DNA of 64,000 bases from Cheilinus undulatus (Eukaryota; Chordata; Actinopteri; Labriformes; Labridae), in NCBI RefSeq assembly GCF_018320785.1, contig NC_054869.1, positions 41,567,789-41,631,788 on the forward strand. Direction: 5' to 3'. Under the pieces are notes generated by a model. The model was not told the DNA's origin. It made no database searches and saw only the letters and a program-made list of their open reading frames with translations. Both the position numbers and the translations under genes were made by a program. Of this stretch, positions 1-12,795 are shown in pieces; position 1 is the stretch's first letter; every line of letters starts with the position of its first letter.

Positions 1-135
1 AACTGTTCTTTGGTTGTAGGATGTGTTTTGTTGAACAGAGGGGATTCTTCATCGGTGTGCATGGGAAGTTTGTTTTCCTGTGCTGACTTCCTCTGTCTCT
101 TCCGCTGCTTTTACTCACCGTCTTTCTCCTCACAG

Positions 136-269
136 TGGAGCCCAAGTGCTCTTACCCTCGCCTCTCCTCCACCTCACTCCCCACCACAAACCTCATCCCC
201 CTCCTCTCTCCGTATCCAGCCACTAAACCTCCGGGACTAAGTCCAGTGTGGTCTTATTCAGCTCAGTGA
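136..269 (+). CDS. Candidate last coding exon of an unknown upstream gene (weak)
   Basis: A strong pyrimidine tract followed by CAG at 131-135 could be a splice acceptor. From 136 one frame stays open to a TGA at 267-269 and would encode about 43 residues rich in Ser, Pro, Leu and Thr (beginning EPKCSYPRLSS, ending SPVWSYSAQ). An AATAAA at 961-966 could serve as its poly(A) signal. I recognise no domain, and low-complexity C/T-rich sequence opens such frames by chance. In human the gene upstream of SLC1A3 is RANBP3L on the opposite strand, which does not match this plus-strand exon. Confidence 0.2.
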
Positions 270-1516
270 GAACGCCTCGTCTCCCATCGTGCCCATTGAA
301 CAACAGCTATGAGCGCGCTGAGACCCAGGGGTTTGAAGTCTATAACATTTGATCCATGGGAAACCCTCACGCACAATAACACAGCCGAACAAAGTAGCCC
401 TAGTTCTGTGTGTCCCAAGAGGGCCACTGTAGACCGCAGATCTTATAACCTGTCCTGGATACATCACTCCCTCAGGATTGGACCACTCCCGACGTGAACA
501 TCGAGGCCGGGGGAAGAACCTGGGCTAGATTGAGTTACACAGTCTCTGTGGTGCTGAGACTGAGGATACAGCCTGTCTGAATCAGTGTATAAAATGTGTG
601 AATATAAGAAGGAAAATTTGTTTATATGTGCAGCTAATGGAACAATGAAACGTCTGCAAGTTATAGCCTTAAAGCTGCTGTTCACAGTGGGATGTTTTGC
701 CAGAATTTCATTATAATTCCTCACTTTCCAGTAAAATAATATCCCCAAAACCCTCTCCAAGTGTTTATGTAATTTGACAAGGGATGCAACAATGAGGAAT
801 CATTATCTCCAATGTTCGGGGAGGTGAAACAAAAAACAGCCCATCATGCTGTTTCCCATAGTTTAATGCTTTTGCCTGATCTGGTTCTCCACTTTGATCC
901 CTTTACAGTCGACCTGAGCACAACATGTGATACCGCTAAAGGCGTATTCCTCCTATGAACAATAAATGAATGACCGTCGTCACATCAGGATGGAAAAACA
1001 GAAAGCCATTTTGTTCCACATTCCTCCTGTAATCTATTTAACAGAACTCAGAGCAGACTTCTTACTAAAGTTCATGAGGCTCTGCAGCAAAGTCATATGC
1101 AAGAGGAGTTATTTGATCCACTGTGGAGTGGGTAGGTGAGGAAGATACTGCTGCCGTCAGACTACTTTGTCTCAAACTGCTCTGTTAAAGTTTTGTATCA
1201 GTGGGTGGATCCGTTAATACATTGGTAGGATACTTTAGCATGGATTTACTTTATTGCTAAGAGACTTACTTTATATTACATTTGCACGCCAAGTGGTGCC
1301 CTGCTTGCGACCTGAACTTGTGTGCTTCCATGCTAAAAATGTGCAGTGCTAGACTCCCAAAAGATTTCAGGAGAGGACAAAGTGTATCATATCATGCACC
1401 ATTGCACTGTATCATACTATGTTGTATCATACTTAATTAAATATATATTCAGAGCCTATGTTATCACTTTATATCATGTCTGTTCATGTCGCATTGTGTC
1501 TTGTAGACACATAACC
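270..1516. other. Intergenic stretch, nothing recognised
   Basis: No convincing coding exon or known repeat was recognised. The AATAAA at 961-966 is the only candidate signal and would matter only if the exon at 136-269 is real. Around 1385-1440 there is a loose run of TATCATA-type words. Confidence 0.4.
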
Positions 1517-2870
1517 TTTTTTCCCTCACTGTCTGACATTAAATCTGCCTAATCTTTTCCTGTTTTAGGTCAGTTAGGATTACCAAAATTATTTCTAATT
1601 GCCAAATGCCAGAATAATGAGATTTGTTTTATTACTTTCTTCAAAGTCAGAAGTGTACATATACTAAGATTACTATGCCTTTAAATAATTTGTGTAAGTC
1701 CAGATGAGGATGTCATGGCTTTGGAAGCTTCTGATAGGTTAACTGACAACATTTGAGTTAATTGGAGGTACACCTGTGGATATATCTTAAGGTACCCCTT
1801 AAACACACTGCCTCCTTGTATGACATCTTGGGAACATCCAAAGAAATCAGCCGAGATGTCAGGAAGAGAAGTCTGATTCATCCTGGGGCACAACTTCCAG
1901 ATGCCTGAAGGTTCCACGTTCATCATAGGAAGGAGACGGGTTCTGTGTCCCATAGATGATCTTGCTTTGGTGCAAAATGTGAGCATCACACCTAGAATAA
2001 AAGCAAAAGATCTTGTGAAAATGCTGGGTAAAGCTGGTGAGAGACCGTCATTATCCACAGTGAAATGGGTCCTGTACCAGCATGGACTGAAGCCAATAGT
2101 CCAAAAGCAAAGTAAAAAAGCCAGACTAAAGTTTGCACATGCACAAAGGGACAAACACTTTAGTTTTTGGAGACATGTCCTGTGGTCTGATGAAACTAAA
2201 ACTGAGCTGTTTGGCCATAATGACCATCGTTACATTTGGAGGAAAAAGGAGAGAGCTTGCAAGCCTGAGAGCACAACTGTGAGGTATGGGGGTGGCAGCA
2301 TCATGTTGTGGGGGTGTTTTGTTGCAGAAGGGACTGGTGCACTTTAAAAAATAGATGGCATCATGAGGAAAGAACTTTATGTAATGAATGAATAATGGAG
2401 CAACATCTCAAGACTTCAGCCAGGAAGTTAAAGCTTGGGCGCAAATGGATCTTCCAAATGGACAATGACCCTAAGCATGCTGCCGTATTAGTTACAAAGT
2501 GGCTTAAGCCAACAAAGTCAATGTTTTGGAGTGGCCATCACCAAGCTCTCCGGGAGCAAGGCTGCCTACAAACCTGACATCAGTTCTGTCAGGAGTAATG
2601 GGCCAAAATCCCAACAAACTCTTGTGAGAAGTTTGTGGAAGGAAACCCAAAACATTTGAACCAAGTCATACAGTTAAAAGGCAATGCTACCGAATACTAA
2701 GAAAATTTGTGTAAACTTTTGACTTTGAAGAAAATATAAGAAAGTTCTCTAAAAAATAGTATTTCTCATTATTTCTAGCATTTAGAAAAAATAATTAATT
2801 TTGGTAATCCTATTTGACCGAAAACAGGAAAAGTTAAGTCTAATTTAATGTCAGACAGTGAGGAAAAAAA
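1517..2870 (+). mobile_element. Tc1/mariner-like transposon relic of the IR/DR type
   Basis: Both ends carry long inverted sequence. The left end (from 1517, TTTTTTCCCTCACTGTCTGAC) is mirrored at the right end (to 2870, GTCAGACAGTGAGGAAAAAA). Both arms continue inward with GGATTACCAAAATTA and its complement. An internal block at about 1645-1665 (AAGTCAGAAGTGTACATATAC) and its inverted partner near 2705-2730 resemble the inner direct repeats of Sleeping Beauty-type elements. The interior holds a broken transposase. At about 1.35 kb the element is shorter than the usual 1.6 kb, so internal sequence is lost. It lies in intergenic DNA. Confidence 0.8.
1790..2690 (+). pseudogene. Decayed Tc1-type transposase
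   Basis: DDE transposase of the Tc1 superfamily, which cuts and rejoins transposon ends in the nucleus. The best stretch (1901-2344) shows a helix-turn-helix remnant, then [11 protein letters not shown] with the first catalytic Asp, and [12 protein letters not shown]. After an in-frame stop a second open piece (2395-2574) contains MDNDPKHAA with the second Asp. The segment that should hold the third acidic residue, in a PDLNPIE-type motif, is missing or rearranged. Several stops and a deletion make it non-functional. The 157-residue frame on the opposite strand (1681-2154) is only its shadow. Confidence 0.85.
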
Positions 2871-5243
2871 GATGGTGTGTCTTTTATATGTGTATGTAGA
2901 CTTCTGGTTCCAAATGTTGATGCTTCAGAGTCCTCTGAATTTCTGACCATTACCTCCTGCTCCTGCAGCATGTGCCATCCACTCCCACTCCCACCTGCAA
3001 CAGGTCTGTCCAATCTGGCACAGATTCTGACAATCCATGTTTAATATTCATAATAACAGACTGTGTGTTTGATTAAAGGAATGGGTAATATTAATGTGTT
3101 CACTTAAGCACCACATTGACTAAGTTCCATCCCTGAATGCACGGAGATGGAAACATGTTTACGCAACACTGCCAACTGCAGCTAACAAGCAACAGCATAT
3201 AAAGTGTGATTTCTAATCAATATGTGACACATGTACTGTCTTACCTTATCTAATAAAAGCATAGAAAAGTGCTTAATAGAGCTTACTTTAATCAGGGATC
3301 TTGGAGCAGGTGTATCATCACATCTTGGCATGCCATATACATTGCCTTTAATATCACAGTAATATTAGCAATATCAAAATAACATTTCCCAACCTTATTT
3401 ACACATAATTTAGTATCCCTTATTTTAAAGTCATACAAAGGTGGAACTATTTCCTGATCTCTGGAAAGTTTGTGCAGCACTGTCTCTGACAGCAGGCTAG
3501 TCTCTTTATGCTGTGCTGTTACCATCCTCATCATTAGATGCTTATTTCAATAAGGCCAATTTGCATGGAAAGGGGAGTTTTTCTCCCCACATAACTCCAT
3601 AATGGTTCAACATGTCTGCGCGCCGGTGCATATTTGCAGTGAGTGTGTTACACAGGGGAAGTGACGTATTTGAGGATGTAAACGGTAAGAGGGGCAAACT
3701 TAAGTGAAAGCAGCTAAAACTTTAGATTTTATTGAAAATCTGTGCATATTGATTATTTTGTTATGGCACCAGTTTTGTTACAGTGCACCCAAGAAGTCTT
3801 CTGAGAGGAATCAAGGATAATTGGAGCAATGATGAGGTGTGCAAATCAAGACAGACACACTGTCAATTATAGTTGTAAGATGTCAGTAAGCAGCAGAAAT
3901 AACCCCCGCTTGCAGTTTCTACAACAATGCTAGAAGGTTGGGGATGTTTAATGGTTAAAGGAAGGTAGGATGTGATCAGAAAAGACTTAAACAAGCACAG
4001 GGCAAAACTGGCAAAGAGATAAGAGGTACTGCTTCATCCACAGGAGTCAAAGCAAACTAGAAGGTTCTCACGGGAGTTTTAAAAGAGCCAGGATAAGTCA
4101 TTTCCCTCTCTGCTGCCCTGCACGTTTTTTATTAATCAAGCAAAAAATGCTGTCAACATGGGAGCACTGGGTGTTCTAGATAACTGTAATGTCATTGACC
4201 CTTGTTTCCAGCCTGATTGCTAAGCTAAACTGCATTCAGTATAAGCCATTAAGACATATGAGTGGAGCAAGTCTTTTAATCATTGCCCTGTGAAAAAAGC
4301 CTGAGTGAGTGAAATAAATCATTTAGGCCGAGTTCAGACAAATGAACCCCCAGCAGCATCGTACATACCAGCAGGTTTTTGTGCACATATGGGAGGTGAG
4401 TCCCCATGATGAACTGATTTTTCTTCCTACAGTGTACTTAACACAAAAAGACACAAACCCAGTCCACATTTTCTCCCCAGCATCCATGGCGATGTGTCAC
4501 ATTCACCTGTTTCACCCTTGTTTATCTGTGTTTTATGGCCAAATCCCTGATTCTCCTGTCCCTTTCTTCACTTTTACAAGTTTGGCTCTTCAGCTGACCC
4601 CATCAGCCGATCCCTCTGCTTTGAGCACTGAAGACAAAGGAGGCTGTTGTGTGTTGTTGCTTGTTGGGATAGCTGCTGTGAGACGGATGCCATGTGTGTC
4701 GCTGCGGTGAGGCCGAGGAACAGTGGGGTCCTAGTTTGAACGCTTCCAGATGAGCTGGGGGTGAATGATGGGAAAACCAAGGATTTGGGTTGATTTTGCA
4801 ATACTTTAATGTGGAACTGGTACCAAAAAAATGAATACAGGAATTTGCCTGAAGGCAGGAGAAGCATTAACATTTATGCAGCAGGTCAGAGCTTTCAGAT
4901 GAAGGAAGGTTTGTGCAGTTAATGATTTACACTTGTAGGAATGAAAAATCTTCCTTACTTTGTATTAACTTCAGAAACAAATGGATTGTGGTACAGAGGA
5001 GTTTCAAAAAATACAGACACTTAAGTCTACACAGGAGCAAAGAAAATACTGACTGACCCATTCAAACTTCAGAAGGAAAACGAAAATGCCTTTAAGCTTT
5101 TTTAAGTAAAGTACTCCTTTACTGAAGAAGCAACCTGGATGTTAAGACATATTGACCTTATTAGATTAAGAGGTATCTTTAATTTGTGATACAAAACCAT
5201 ACATTTGAGAAGATTTAGAATTAGAAACTAATCCTAATGCACT
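2871..5243. other. Intergenic stretch without recognised features
   Basis: I see no homologous coding exon, RNA gene or clear transposon boundary. Short open frames (for example 4342-4710) have no recognisable domains and look like chance frames. Confidence 0.4.
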
Positions 5244-5417
5244 ATTCGCATGGGATTAGTATTACTCGAGGACCTCTGGTAATTTGTAATAACCACATGA
5301 GACATTGGTGTGTTTTTAATCCCATGACTGTAATTTGCAGTTAAAGTTGCAGGGCAAATTATCTACCATATTTCAGCACACACAGAGGGTAACAGGTAAT
5401 CCTAATCCCATGCGAAT
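5244..5417. mobile_element. Short inverted-repeat element (MITE-like)
   Basis: The 22-bp terminal inverted repeats at 5244-5265 and 5396-5417 match at 21 of 22 positions (core TTCGCATGGGATTAG). The element is about 174 bp with no coding capacity. No clear target-site duplication was found, so the superfamily is open. A partial inverted copy of the left end lies at 6707-6750. Confidence 0.65.
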
Positions 5418-7559
5418 TGGATTACAGTTTATTCTAATCAAAAATAATAATCGAGGCCACACAGGACATTGTTAACAAAGTTTTGACACATAGAGTTTAT
5501 TAATAGTAATTTTCTTTCCATTAAATTCCAGTTTATGTTCAAAAATTACTTTTTTTAACTTATTTATTCAAACTTTTCAAATGTGCATGTGCACACCGCT
5601 ACTCTCTTACTATTTACACCACTTATTCTTCCTTCTACAGCTTGTCTTTACAAGTGCCTGATATTATGTCAGCATTATATAGCTGTACATTTCAAGCCCA
5701 ACACAATTTATGAATTAAAATGTGTCTCTCAAAATTCAATGATTAGACCGCAACAGCTGATCTGCACAAGGAGGGGTTTTGTGCATAGGTAACAATCCCA
5801 TATTAAAAAGAGCACAGAAAAATATCCACAGCATCACCTGCATAAAAAGTGTTAAAAATGACAGGAAAGGCTCATATTCAACTCAAGAGGTCTCACTCTC
5901 TCATACATTAAAGGTAGGGATGCTCAACTTGCGACCTCGATGCGTAATAGAAGAGCTAGGGACTGTTCATTAGGTTAGTCAGGGACAGCTTGCTACAGAT
6001 TTAAAAATTGTAAAAAAGAAATTCCAGAGATGAAAAAAATAACATTTAGCATGCCTGTCGCTAACTCTGGTTAACCGTATGGGACACATGTAGACAACAT
6101 CACTTGAAGGTGATGTGCATGACATTGCATTTTTGTAAGAACTTTCAAAAGGAAAATTCACTTTGTGTTTTCATTGCAGCAGCCATGCAGCGTCTCCATG
6201 ATCCGGGTCATTTGGCTCAGCTCAGCAAGAAGAGCTGTCTCTTTCTGCTTCCAAACAGCTCTTTATTCAGTACCACCTAGGCTTCTTTTGACCTGCCAAA
6301 TTCAGCAATATCACAACATGGGATTGATATTTGTGCTGGTATTTTACTCCAATTATGCTCAATATTTTTGAATGCTGAAAATATCATGTAATTATGTTTC
6401 AAAATATATCGTCTCCCCAAAACGCCTCACAGGTCATCAGCTCCCTGGCTGGGCTGTACGACACACCTGATATGAAATAATGTTACACCATCAAGCATGA
6501 GTCCTTTGCCTGCAGTAAAGGAGTGTGGAGAATAGATCATCCTGCTAATCAATCACATAACACACAGACACACACAATATATCAATAAGCAATAAAAGTA
6601 ATAATGATAGAAAATTGCTCTCAAACAGGATCTGGATCTTATCGTTCACGCAAAGGAGTCGGCTCTTTAGACTATTTCATTCAAGAACGATGCATCGCTA
6701 ATAATTCACAAATTATCAGAGGTCCACAGGTAATACTAATCCTGTGCAAACAGTACTGAAATCTGCCATTATTGTTTGCATGCAGTGCACTCTGGGTAGT
6801 CACCCACACATAACCATCAATTGTAGGTGCCACAGGGAAGTTTTTATTTTTAGGTTTACGCCACAGAAAAAAAGTTCATGACCTTGGTGACCTCACTGGT
6901 CAGTATAGCCATGTCCAGTGCTCAGGTTCCAGGGTGGTGACGGGAATTGGGCCTATAATATCACAACTCTCTCAAATATAGATATCTAGACCGATGTTAA
7001 TTCAATAAGCTCATTTGGATGTTTGTTACTTGGGTGATTTCCAGTGGTATTATAGAATGTAACATTACATTAAACATCTTAACAAAATCTCTCTTTAGAC
7101 AGTCTGGATTTAAGTCAAATATTGGTGTAACATAGTCGCACATTTTACAGGTAAATGTTGCTCTGTCAGCAGACAATGCCCTGGGAATCTTTTTTCAGAA
7201 TATGTCACTACAAATCTTTCTCGTTATCCTCCTCAAACCTGAGCTTTTGATTGGAATGTATTTTTAGTTTTAACACTTATTCAAAATCAGCAGCACCTGA
7301 TATGTTTAAGCATTCAGCCGTGTCTTTGAACATGAAATAGTTTTTACCAAAAATGATGTGAGCAAATCTCCTAAAGGTGTTTCTGCAGAAAATACAGCAC
7401 TGGATCGGTTTTAGAGCAGATGTTTTGACTGAGTGTTGGCCACTTGATTGGTTGTTGGGATCTTTAGTTAGTCAGAAATGGTGTCAGTCTTTAAGAGAGC
7501 TATGCTGGAGTAATTTCTCTTATTATTTTAATGATTGACCACCAGGACTTGTTAAGGCC
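5418..7559. other. Intergenic stretch with one repeat fragment
   Basis: Apart from the MITE fragment at 6707-6750 nothing was recognised. There are no credible exons. Confidence 0.4.
6707..6750 (-). repeat. Partial copy of the 5244-5417 MITE
   Basis: In reverse orientation this stretch follows the first roughly 45 bases of the 5244 element. Shared words include AGAGGTCC and GGTAATACTAATCC, with a few substitutions. The opposite end is absent, so it is a truncated copy. Confidence 0.6.
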
Positions 7560-8230
7560 AAGCAAGAACAAAATTTCCACAAAAAAGTTTGGGTTTTCAT
7601 TGAAACTTCCTGTTCCAAAAGCCAAACAAATTCCCTAAAATTTCAAAGAAATTACCCCAAGAAAATCTGTTAAAAAATTCTTAAACATACAAGTATATCA
7701 TGAGGAGTATCCCAGAATTTCTTCAAATATTTACCAAATGTTTTTGGTAAAAAATTGTCATAAAACCTATTTATTCCATAAAAGTAACAGAAAAATTCAC
7801 TGAAATTTCCATTAAAATACATGAAAAATTTTGAAGGAAAACTCTCCCTCAAAATTTCCAAATACAAAGAAATACATTTTCCAAATTTCTACAAAATGAC
7901 ATAAAAGTTACAAAGCCCCCCCATTCAAATTCCCCCAATTACAAATGCATTTCCTGAAATTTTCAAACAAATTTCCCCAGATGAAATTCCATGAATTTAT
8001 CAAAGAATTCCAAAGCAAATATTCCCCCAAAACTCCAATGAAATGCTCTAAAATATTTTAAGCATATCCCCAAAGTTTTCATGACAATACAAATCCTCCA
8101 AAATATATTTAAAAAATCCCTAAATTCTATTGAAATTCCCTTAAATACCAATGGAATTTCTCCCAACATTTCAAGCAAATTACATGAATTTCAAAGGACA
8201 TTCTGTGTAATAATTCTCTAAAATATAACA
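7560..8230. repeat. Degenerate AT-rich tandem-like repeat
   Basis: Words such as AAATTTCC, AAAATTCC and TTCAAAG recur every 15-25 bases through about 670 bases, with no exact period. This looks like an old, decayed satellite. Two open frames on the minus strand (7670-7867, 7963-8178) are Phe/Ile/Leu-rich products of the same composition and not genes. Confidence 0.5.
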
Positions 8231-8334
8231 GCAGAAATTATTACTATGATGTAGGAGGGATTTTGTGTGTCTTTAAAGTCTGAACTTCTGTATCTTTGAA
8301 GTGGTTTATTGGCTATCATTTGTTTACAGACTGT

Positions 8335-8363
8335 TTTATATATATATATATATATCTATATAT
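8335..8363. repeat. (TA)n microsatellite
   Basis: A run of alternating T and A, interrupted once by C. Confidence 0.85.
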
Positions 8364-11159
8364 TGGGACTTTTTAATGCTTTTATTGATAGAGGACAGTG
8401 GATAGAATTGGAAACACGGATGAGAGAGTGGGGGAGAGACATGCAGAAAAAGCCTTGTTTTTGTTTACTGCTAAGAAAATATTTTTTCTGCCACATTTAT
8501 GCCTCTGACTGATTCCAGTGATGTTTTATATGCATGCATCTTCTCAATGCCTAAAATCTTTGGACACTTTATACCATGGGGTACTGAAGTTCATTACCAA
8601 TCTGAATTCTTTAACTCAACTTACCCTCAAACAGACAAAATCAGTGGCCTTTCCTTATTTGCAAGGCCATACTTAATTTTCTTCATCATACTTGTGAGAT
8701 TTTATTCATGTGAAAAGTGCTGTTAGCTACAGTCACAAGACTTACTTCTGCTCTCTGTGCCCAAAGTCCATCTTGAAATGGGTTAAAGGAGTTTCAGATA
8801 CGCTGCTCCTGCAGCCTGGAGCCTACTGTAGGAAATCTGTGTCTGAGTGAGCTGGTCTCTTTGAATCTTTTGAAAATTAAACTGAAGTTGTAAAAGGAAA
8901 ATGCATTCGGTTTTAATTTTGACTAATGACTTATTGCTCTATGACTTGGATTTGTCTGATTTGTGTAAGATCAGAACTGATGTAAAAATCAGTCCACCCC
9001 TGCTCTTTAACGTCTCATTTCACTTAGAATAAACACAGACAGCTCAGTGGACAAGTCAAAAGTCATCTGCACCTTTTGATATCAAATATTTGACTTTTTA
9101 CTGTTCCCCTGCTTCTTTGTCAGTCCATAACAAGTTCCTTTTTCTGTGGTTAAGCCTGTGTCATAATCTTTGATCTACTTAAAGTTCCTTTTCCTCCTTC
9201 AAAATAAAAGCAGGTCTGTTTCCAAACAGGAAGTCAATTTCTCTTGGTTGAACACCGTAAAAGAAAATCCAAAATGAAACAAAAACGGTTTTAAATGCAA
9301 AATAGTGGAATCTTAAAATGCAACAAAAAGGGAATTCATTGCAGTTATCTACAGAACTGAGATTAACCATGGCTAACCAGCCCATATATTAACTTCCACA
9401 GCAGACTCCAGGGTCTGAGGAAAATTCAATGACATGTATTTAACCTTTACAGTATGACCTGTGTCCCATCTGTTAACATGGGGGAGAGAGGGTGTGTGAT
9501 CTACACAGCAGCCAGTCAGCAGGAGGAGCTCAAACTATTCTGGCTTCACTCTCAGGCAGCTGTTTTCCCGTCCATCTATGTCTATAGTTTTAAATAGAAA
9601 TAGTCATATTTAGGGGACGAGGATTGTTTGGCTTCCGTGGGACCACAAGTGGCGGGTGGCTTTTCCCCCGAAGTGACCAACATTTTTTTTTATATTGCAT
9701 CAGTCAAATAAAAGTGAAGATCTTACTGATTTTTTGTTTCCTGAACAATAATGAATGTCACTAAATATGCATAAGCCGTGGAGTATTTCTTATTCAGTGT
9801 GCTGATTTTATTTCATAGCAGATATGGCAATGGCTAGAATTTGCCCATACTAATGTTAGCAGAGCTACTGTTCCCTGCCTGACGATCAGGAGTAAATTAG
9901 CACATAGCGTCAACCCCAGCTGTGGATTAAACCCCACAACCCTGCAAATAATACACGAAGTGACCAACTAGCTTTGCACTCTTTGTAATCTTCATACTCC
10001 TACCATAGAAATGTGACTCACATGCACAGTCATATGATAAGAAAAGTTAACACATTAGCACTTTGTTGTCAAGGCAGGGAGTTTAAGTATGTATGGAACT
10101 GCTGCAGCTTACGTTTTGTCACACAGTGAGCAGTCCTGTAATTTTCTCTGGTTAAGTGAATGAGAATATTACTCTCTATGATAAGAAAATCATTAGTCAT
10201 TCTGAGGTAATACAGTTCTACTAGTGGATTTGCAGCAAGCCTTTCCACACATTTGTATTTTAATGAACACCACAAGAGCATAAAGTTGGTTGGATCTGCA
10301 GCCCTCATGAGGAAGCTGCTAAAAACCACTCTGTATTTTGGACTAAACTCAAACAGAAGTTCTGAGAGGTGCTGTTCTGTGTTTTCAAAGCTCAGGGGAT
10401 AACAGAAGACAAACGTGACGCAGCTCATATCCTTCTCTCTGCAATTCAGACTGTTTGCTCAAAGGTAATGAAGGTTATGCAAACATAGAGGGATGATGAC
10501 TGCGATCTTTTTTTTAAATCATGATATCAGTCCTAAGGTAGCCAGGTATTTGCTCTCTAATGTTGAACATCTGCAATGTTCCCACATGCTTGAGCTCTGT
10601 TGCTATTCAAACATTTATACTTGATTTTATAGACCCCGCAAATGTTAGAGTAGCTGCTTTAAATTTTCTCTGTTTCAACAAAAGTCTAACCCCAAACAAC
10701 CTTCTGCTCTTACTCATTGAGGCATCATTCACTGTAAGCTTCTCATTATACATTATCTTAAACCACAAATGTTATGTAATTTTACTAGTAAAAAGCCTGT
10801 CCAAATATTTTGAAGGCAGTAAAAGTCACTATTAATGGTGGAAATCAAATGATGTCAGATGGTAAAATATGATTAGTAGCAGACAAAACAAAAGATAGAA
10901 TAGGATACAATATGATTCGAAATGATCTGACACAATGTGATTCCATACATACAATTCAAAAATACAATCTTTTAAATGAAATATACTATGCAAAATAATC
11001 TGACAAAAATCAACAAATCATTCTTTACTGCCCAAAGCACTCCTAAGATCAAGCTAAACACTCAAGGGCCACTGTTTGGCACGTAGAGCAATCGGTTCAC
11101 TTGGCAAGGCGGTGTGGCACTCACAGTATATGACCATGTGGACTGAAGACAGACTTTTG
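8364..11159. other. Intergenic stretch, nothing recognised
   Basis: No known exon, RNA or transposon end was recognised. Open frames at 10069-10428 (minus) and 10560-10835 (plus) show no domain or codon signature I can name. Confidence 0.4.
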
Positions 11160-11290
11160 TTCACTAAGTCTTATTATACTCTTGTGAGACCTGGATGCTG
11201 ACTGATGGCCAGAGACACTGGCTGGACTCTTTGTGATGACGTCCCTTCCCTACCCTTTGGGTACTGTTGGCAAGACCATGTGTCTGATGC
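11160..11290 (+). mobile_element. Non-LTR retrotransposon fragment (C-terminal part of the ORF)
   Basis: Broken translation gives YSCETWMLTDGQ followed by [17 protein letters not shown] text. This matches the region after the reverse transcriptase in many animal LINEs (CETW... WQDRVTN). The end of the fragment (GGCAAGACCATGTGTCT) is shared with the LINE insertion at 40460-40795. Confidence 0.55.
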
Positions 11291-11409
11291 TAACTTGACA
11301 GAGTTAGGATAGGAAGGGTCTGCTGCAGGATACAGGTGGCACTACTACTTTCACTACTTTCGCGACACAAAAGTAGCTCAATAAATAAGAATGGATATAT
11401 TTTTAAACT

Positions 11410-11640
11410 TTGAATGTTTGGCATAGTTGTAAAGCACTCAAAACATGGATTCCTCTTGGTTACCTTCCTGTGGAGGTCTTCCGGGCACGTCCAACTGGGA
11501 GGAGACCCCAAGACAGACCCAGGACTTGCTGGATGGATTATACATATCCCATTTGGGTGCAACTCGGAATTTCCATGCCTGCTGCCACTGCAACATGCTC
11601 CAGACAAGTGGAAAAAAATAGATGGATGGATGGATGGATG
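11410..11640 (+). mobile_element. LINE 3' end with GGAT-repeat tail
   Basis: The translation contains LPVEVFRARPTGRRPQDRPR followed by CWMDY. This is a segment common at the end of teleost non-LTR retrotransposon ORFs (GRRP-GRPRTRWRDY). The fragment ends in a short (GGAT)n array at about 11622-11640, a typical 3' tail for these elements. It is 5'-truncated and frame-broken. Confidence 0.7.
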
Positions 11641-11789
11641 TTACCATCATTACTGGTGTATTGTTACCATCATGCAGGCATTGTACCCAACAGTTGTGGT
11701 AAAGAAGGAGCTGAGCCAAAAGGAAAAGCTTTCGGTATTCTGGTTGATTTTCCATTCCAACTCTGAATGACATTGCAGGTTTAAGCAGA

Positions 11790-12125
11790 CCAAACGGGAT
11801 ACCTCAGGAGGGTGTCTGGCCCTATAGATAGGGTGATAAGCTCGCTGCTGCTTCAGGTCGAAAGGAACCAGTTCAGGTGGTTCGGGCATCTGATCAGGAT
11901 TCCTCCTGGTCACCCCCTGTCCTCCGGACCTGTCCAACTGGGAGGAGACCCCGGGGTAGACCCAGAACTTGCTGGAGGGATTATATATCCAATTTGGCCT
12001 GGAAGCACCTCAGAATCCCTGAGGAGAAACTGGAAAATTTAGCTGGAGAGAGGGACATCTAGGTTGACTTACTTAACCTGCTGCCATTGACACCCGACCT
12101 CAGATAAGCAGAAGAAGATAGATGA
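11790..12125 (+). mobile_element. Second LINE 3' end, same family as 11410-11640
   Basis: The translation reads VERNQFRWFGHLIRIPPGHP and, in a shifted frame, CPTGRRPRGRPRTCW then RDY. This is the usual RWFGH...GRRPRGRPRTRWRDY segment of the family. It ends near AGAAGAAGATAGATGAAGG, a decayed version of the GATG tail. Both copies are in the same orientation, 150 bp apart. Confidence 0.75.
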
Positions 12126-12154
12126 AGGGTGTTACTATTATTACTGATAGTTTA

Positions 12155-12773
12155 GGCCCCATTTACATGAAAACATTTTCAAGTAAAAATGCTAAAGTTT
12201 TGTAGTGTTTTGGCCGTCCGTTTACATGGCAACGGCATTTTGGTGCCTGAAAATTGATTTTTTTGGAAACGGGCTCCAGAGTGGAAGTTTTTCAAAACGC
12301 CCCCATCTCCATATCCGTGTAAACGGGGACTTTCTGAAAACGGACATGCGCACTGCGGCTGCAGAAAATATCCATGAGTAGGCTTATAATGCATGCATAG
12401 GAAGCCCAAAACAAAACAAAGATGGCTGACACCAGTGTACCATTCGTACTCCTCAGTCATTTTAATTTAACTATACTTCTCCAACAAAGTGTTGATTTAC
12501 TTCACCATCACTTGGATCAGCGGGGACGTAATTCGTGCCTGCACCAGATTCTGACTCGACCCATACGCCTTTGAAGGGCAGCCCAAAGGCAATATTGGAC
12601 ATTGCAAAATCACACCCCCATCTACTGGCCTGGCATGTATACTACATCGTTTTTGGTGTTTCCCGCTGTCTCGTGTTAACAGAGATCGTTTTGAAAACGT
12701 TGCCACATGAATGTGGAACTTTTTGGAAAAGAAAACATAAAACAAAGCAAAACATTGTAGTGTAAACAGAGCC
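12155..12773. mobile_element. MITE-like element with short terminal inverted repeats
   Basis: The ends are GGCCCCATTTACA (12155-12167) and TGTAAACAGAGCC (12761-12773), which are imperfect inverted repeats. The interior has words such as TTTACATGGCAACG, GAAAACG and GTAAACGG that are typical of a widespread teleost repeat. No protein of its own is visible. The superfamily is not assigned because I could not fix a target-site duplication. Confidence 0.6.
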
Positions 12774-12795
12774 TTGGTCAAATTCATGAAAATGG

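Noticed and set aside
1681..2154. 157-codon minus-strand frame
   Set aside because: Exact antisense shadow of the Tc1 transposase relic.
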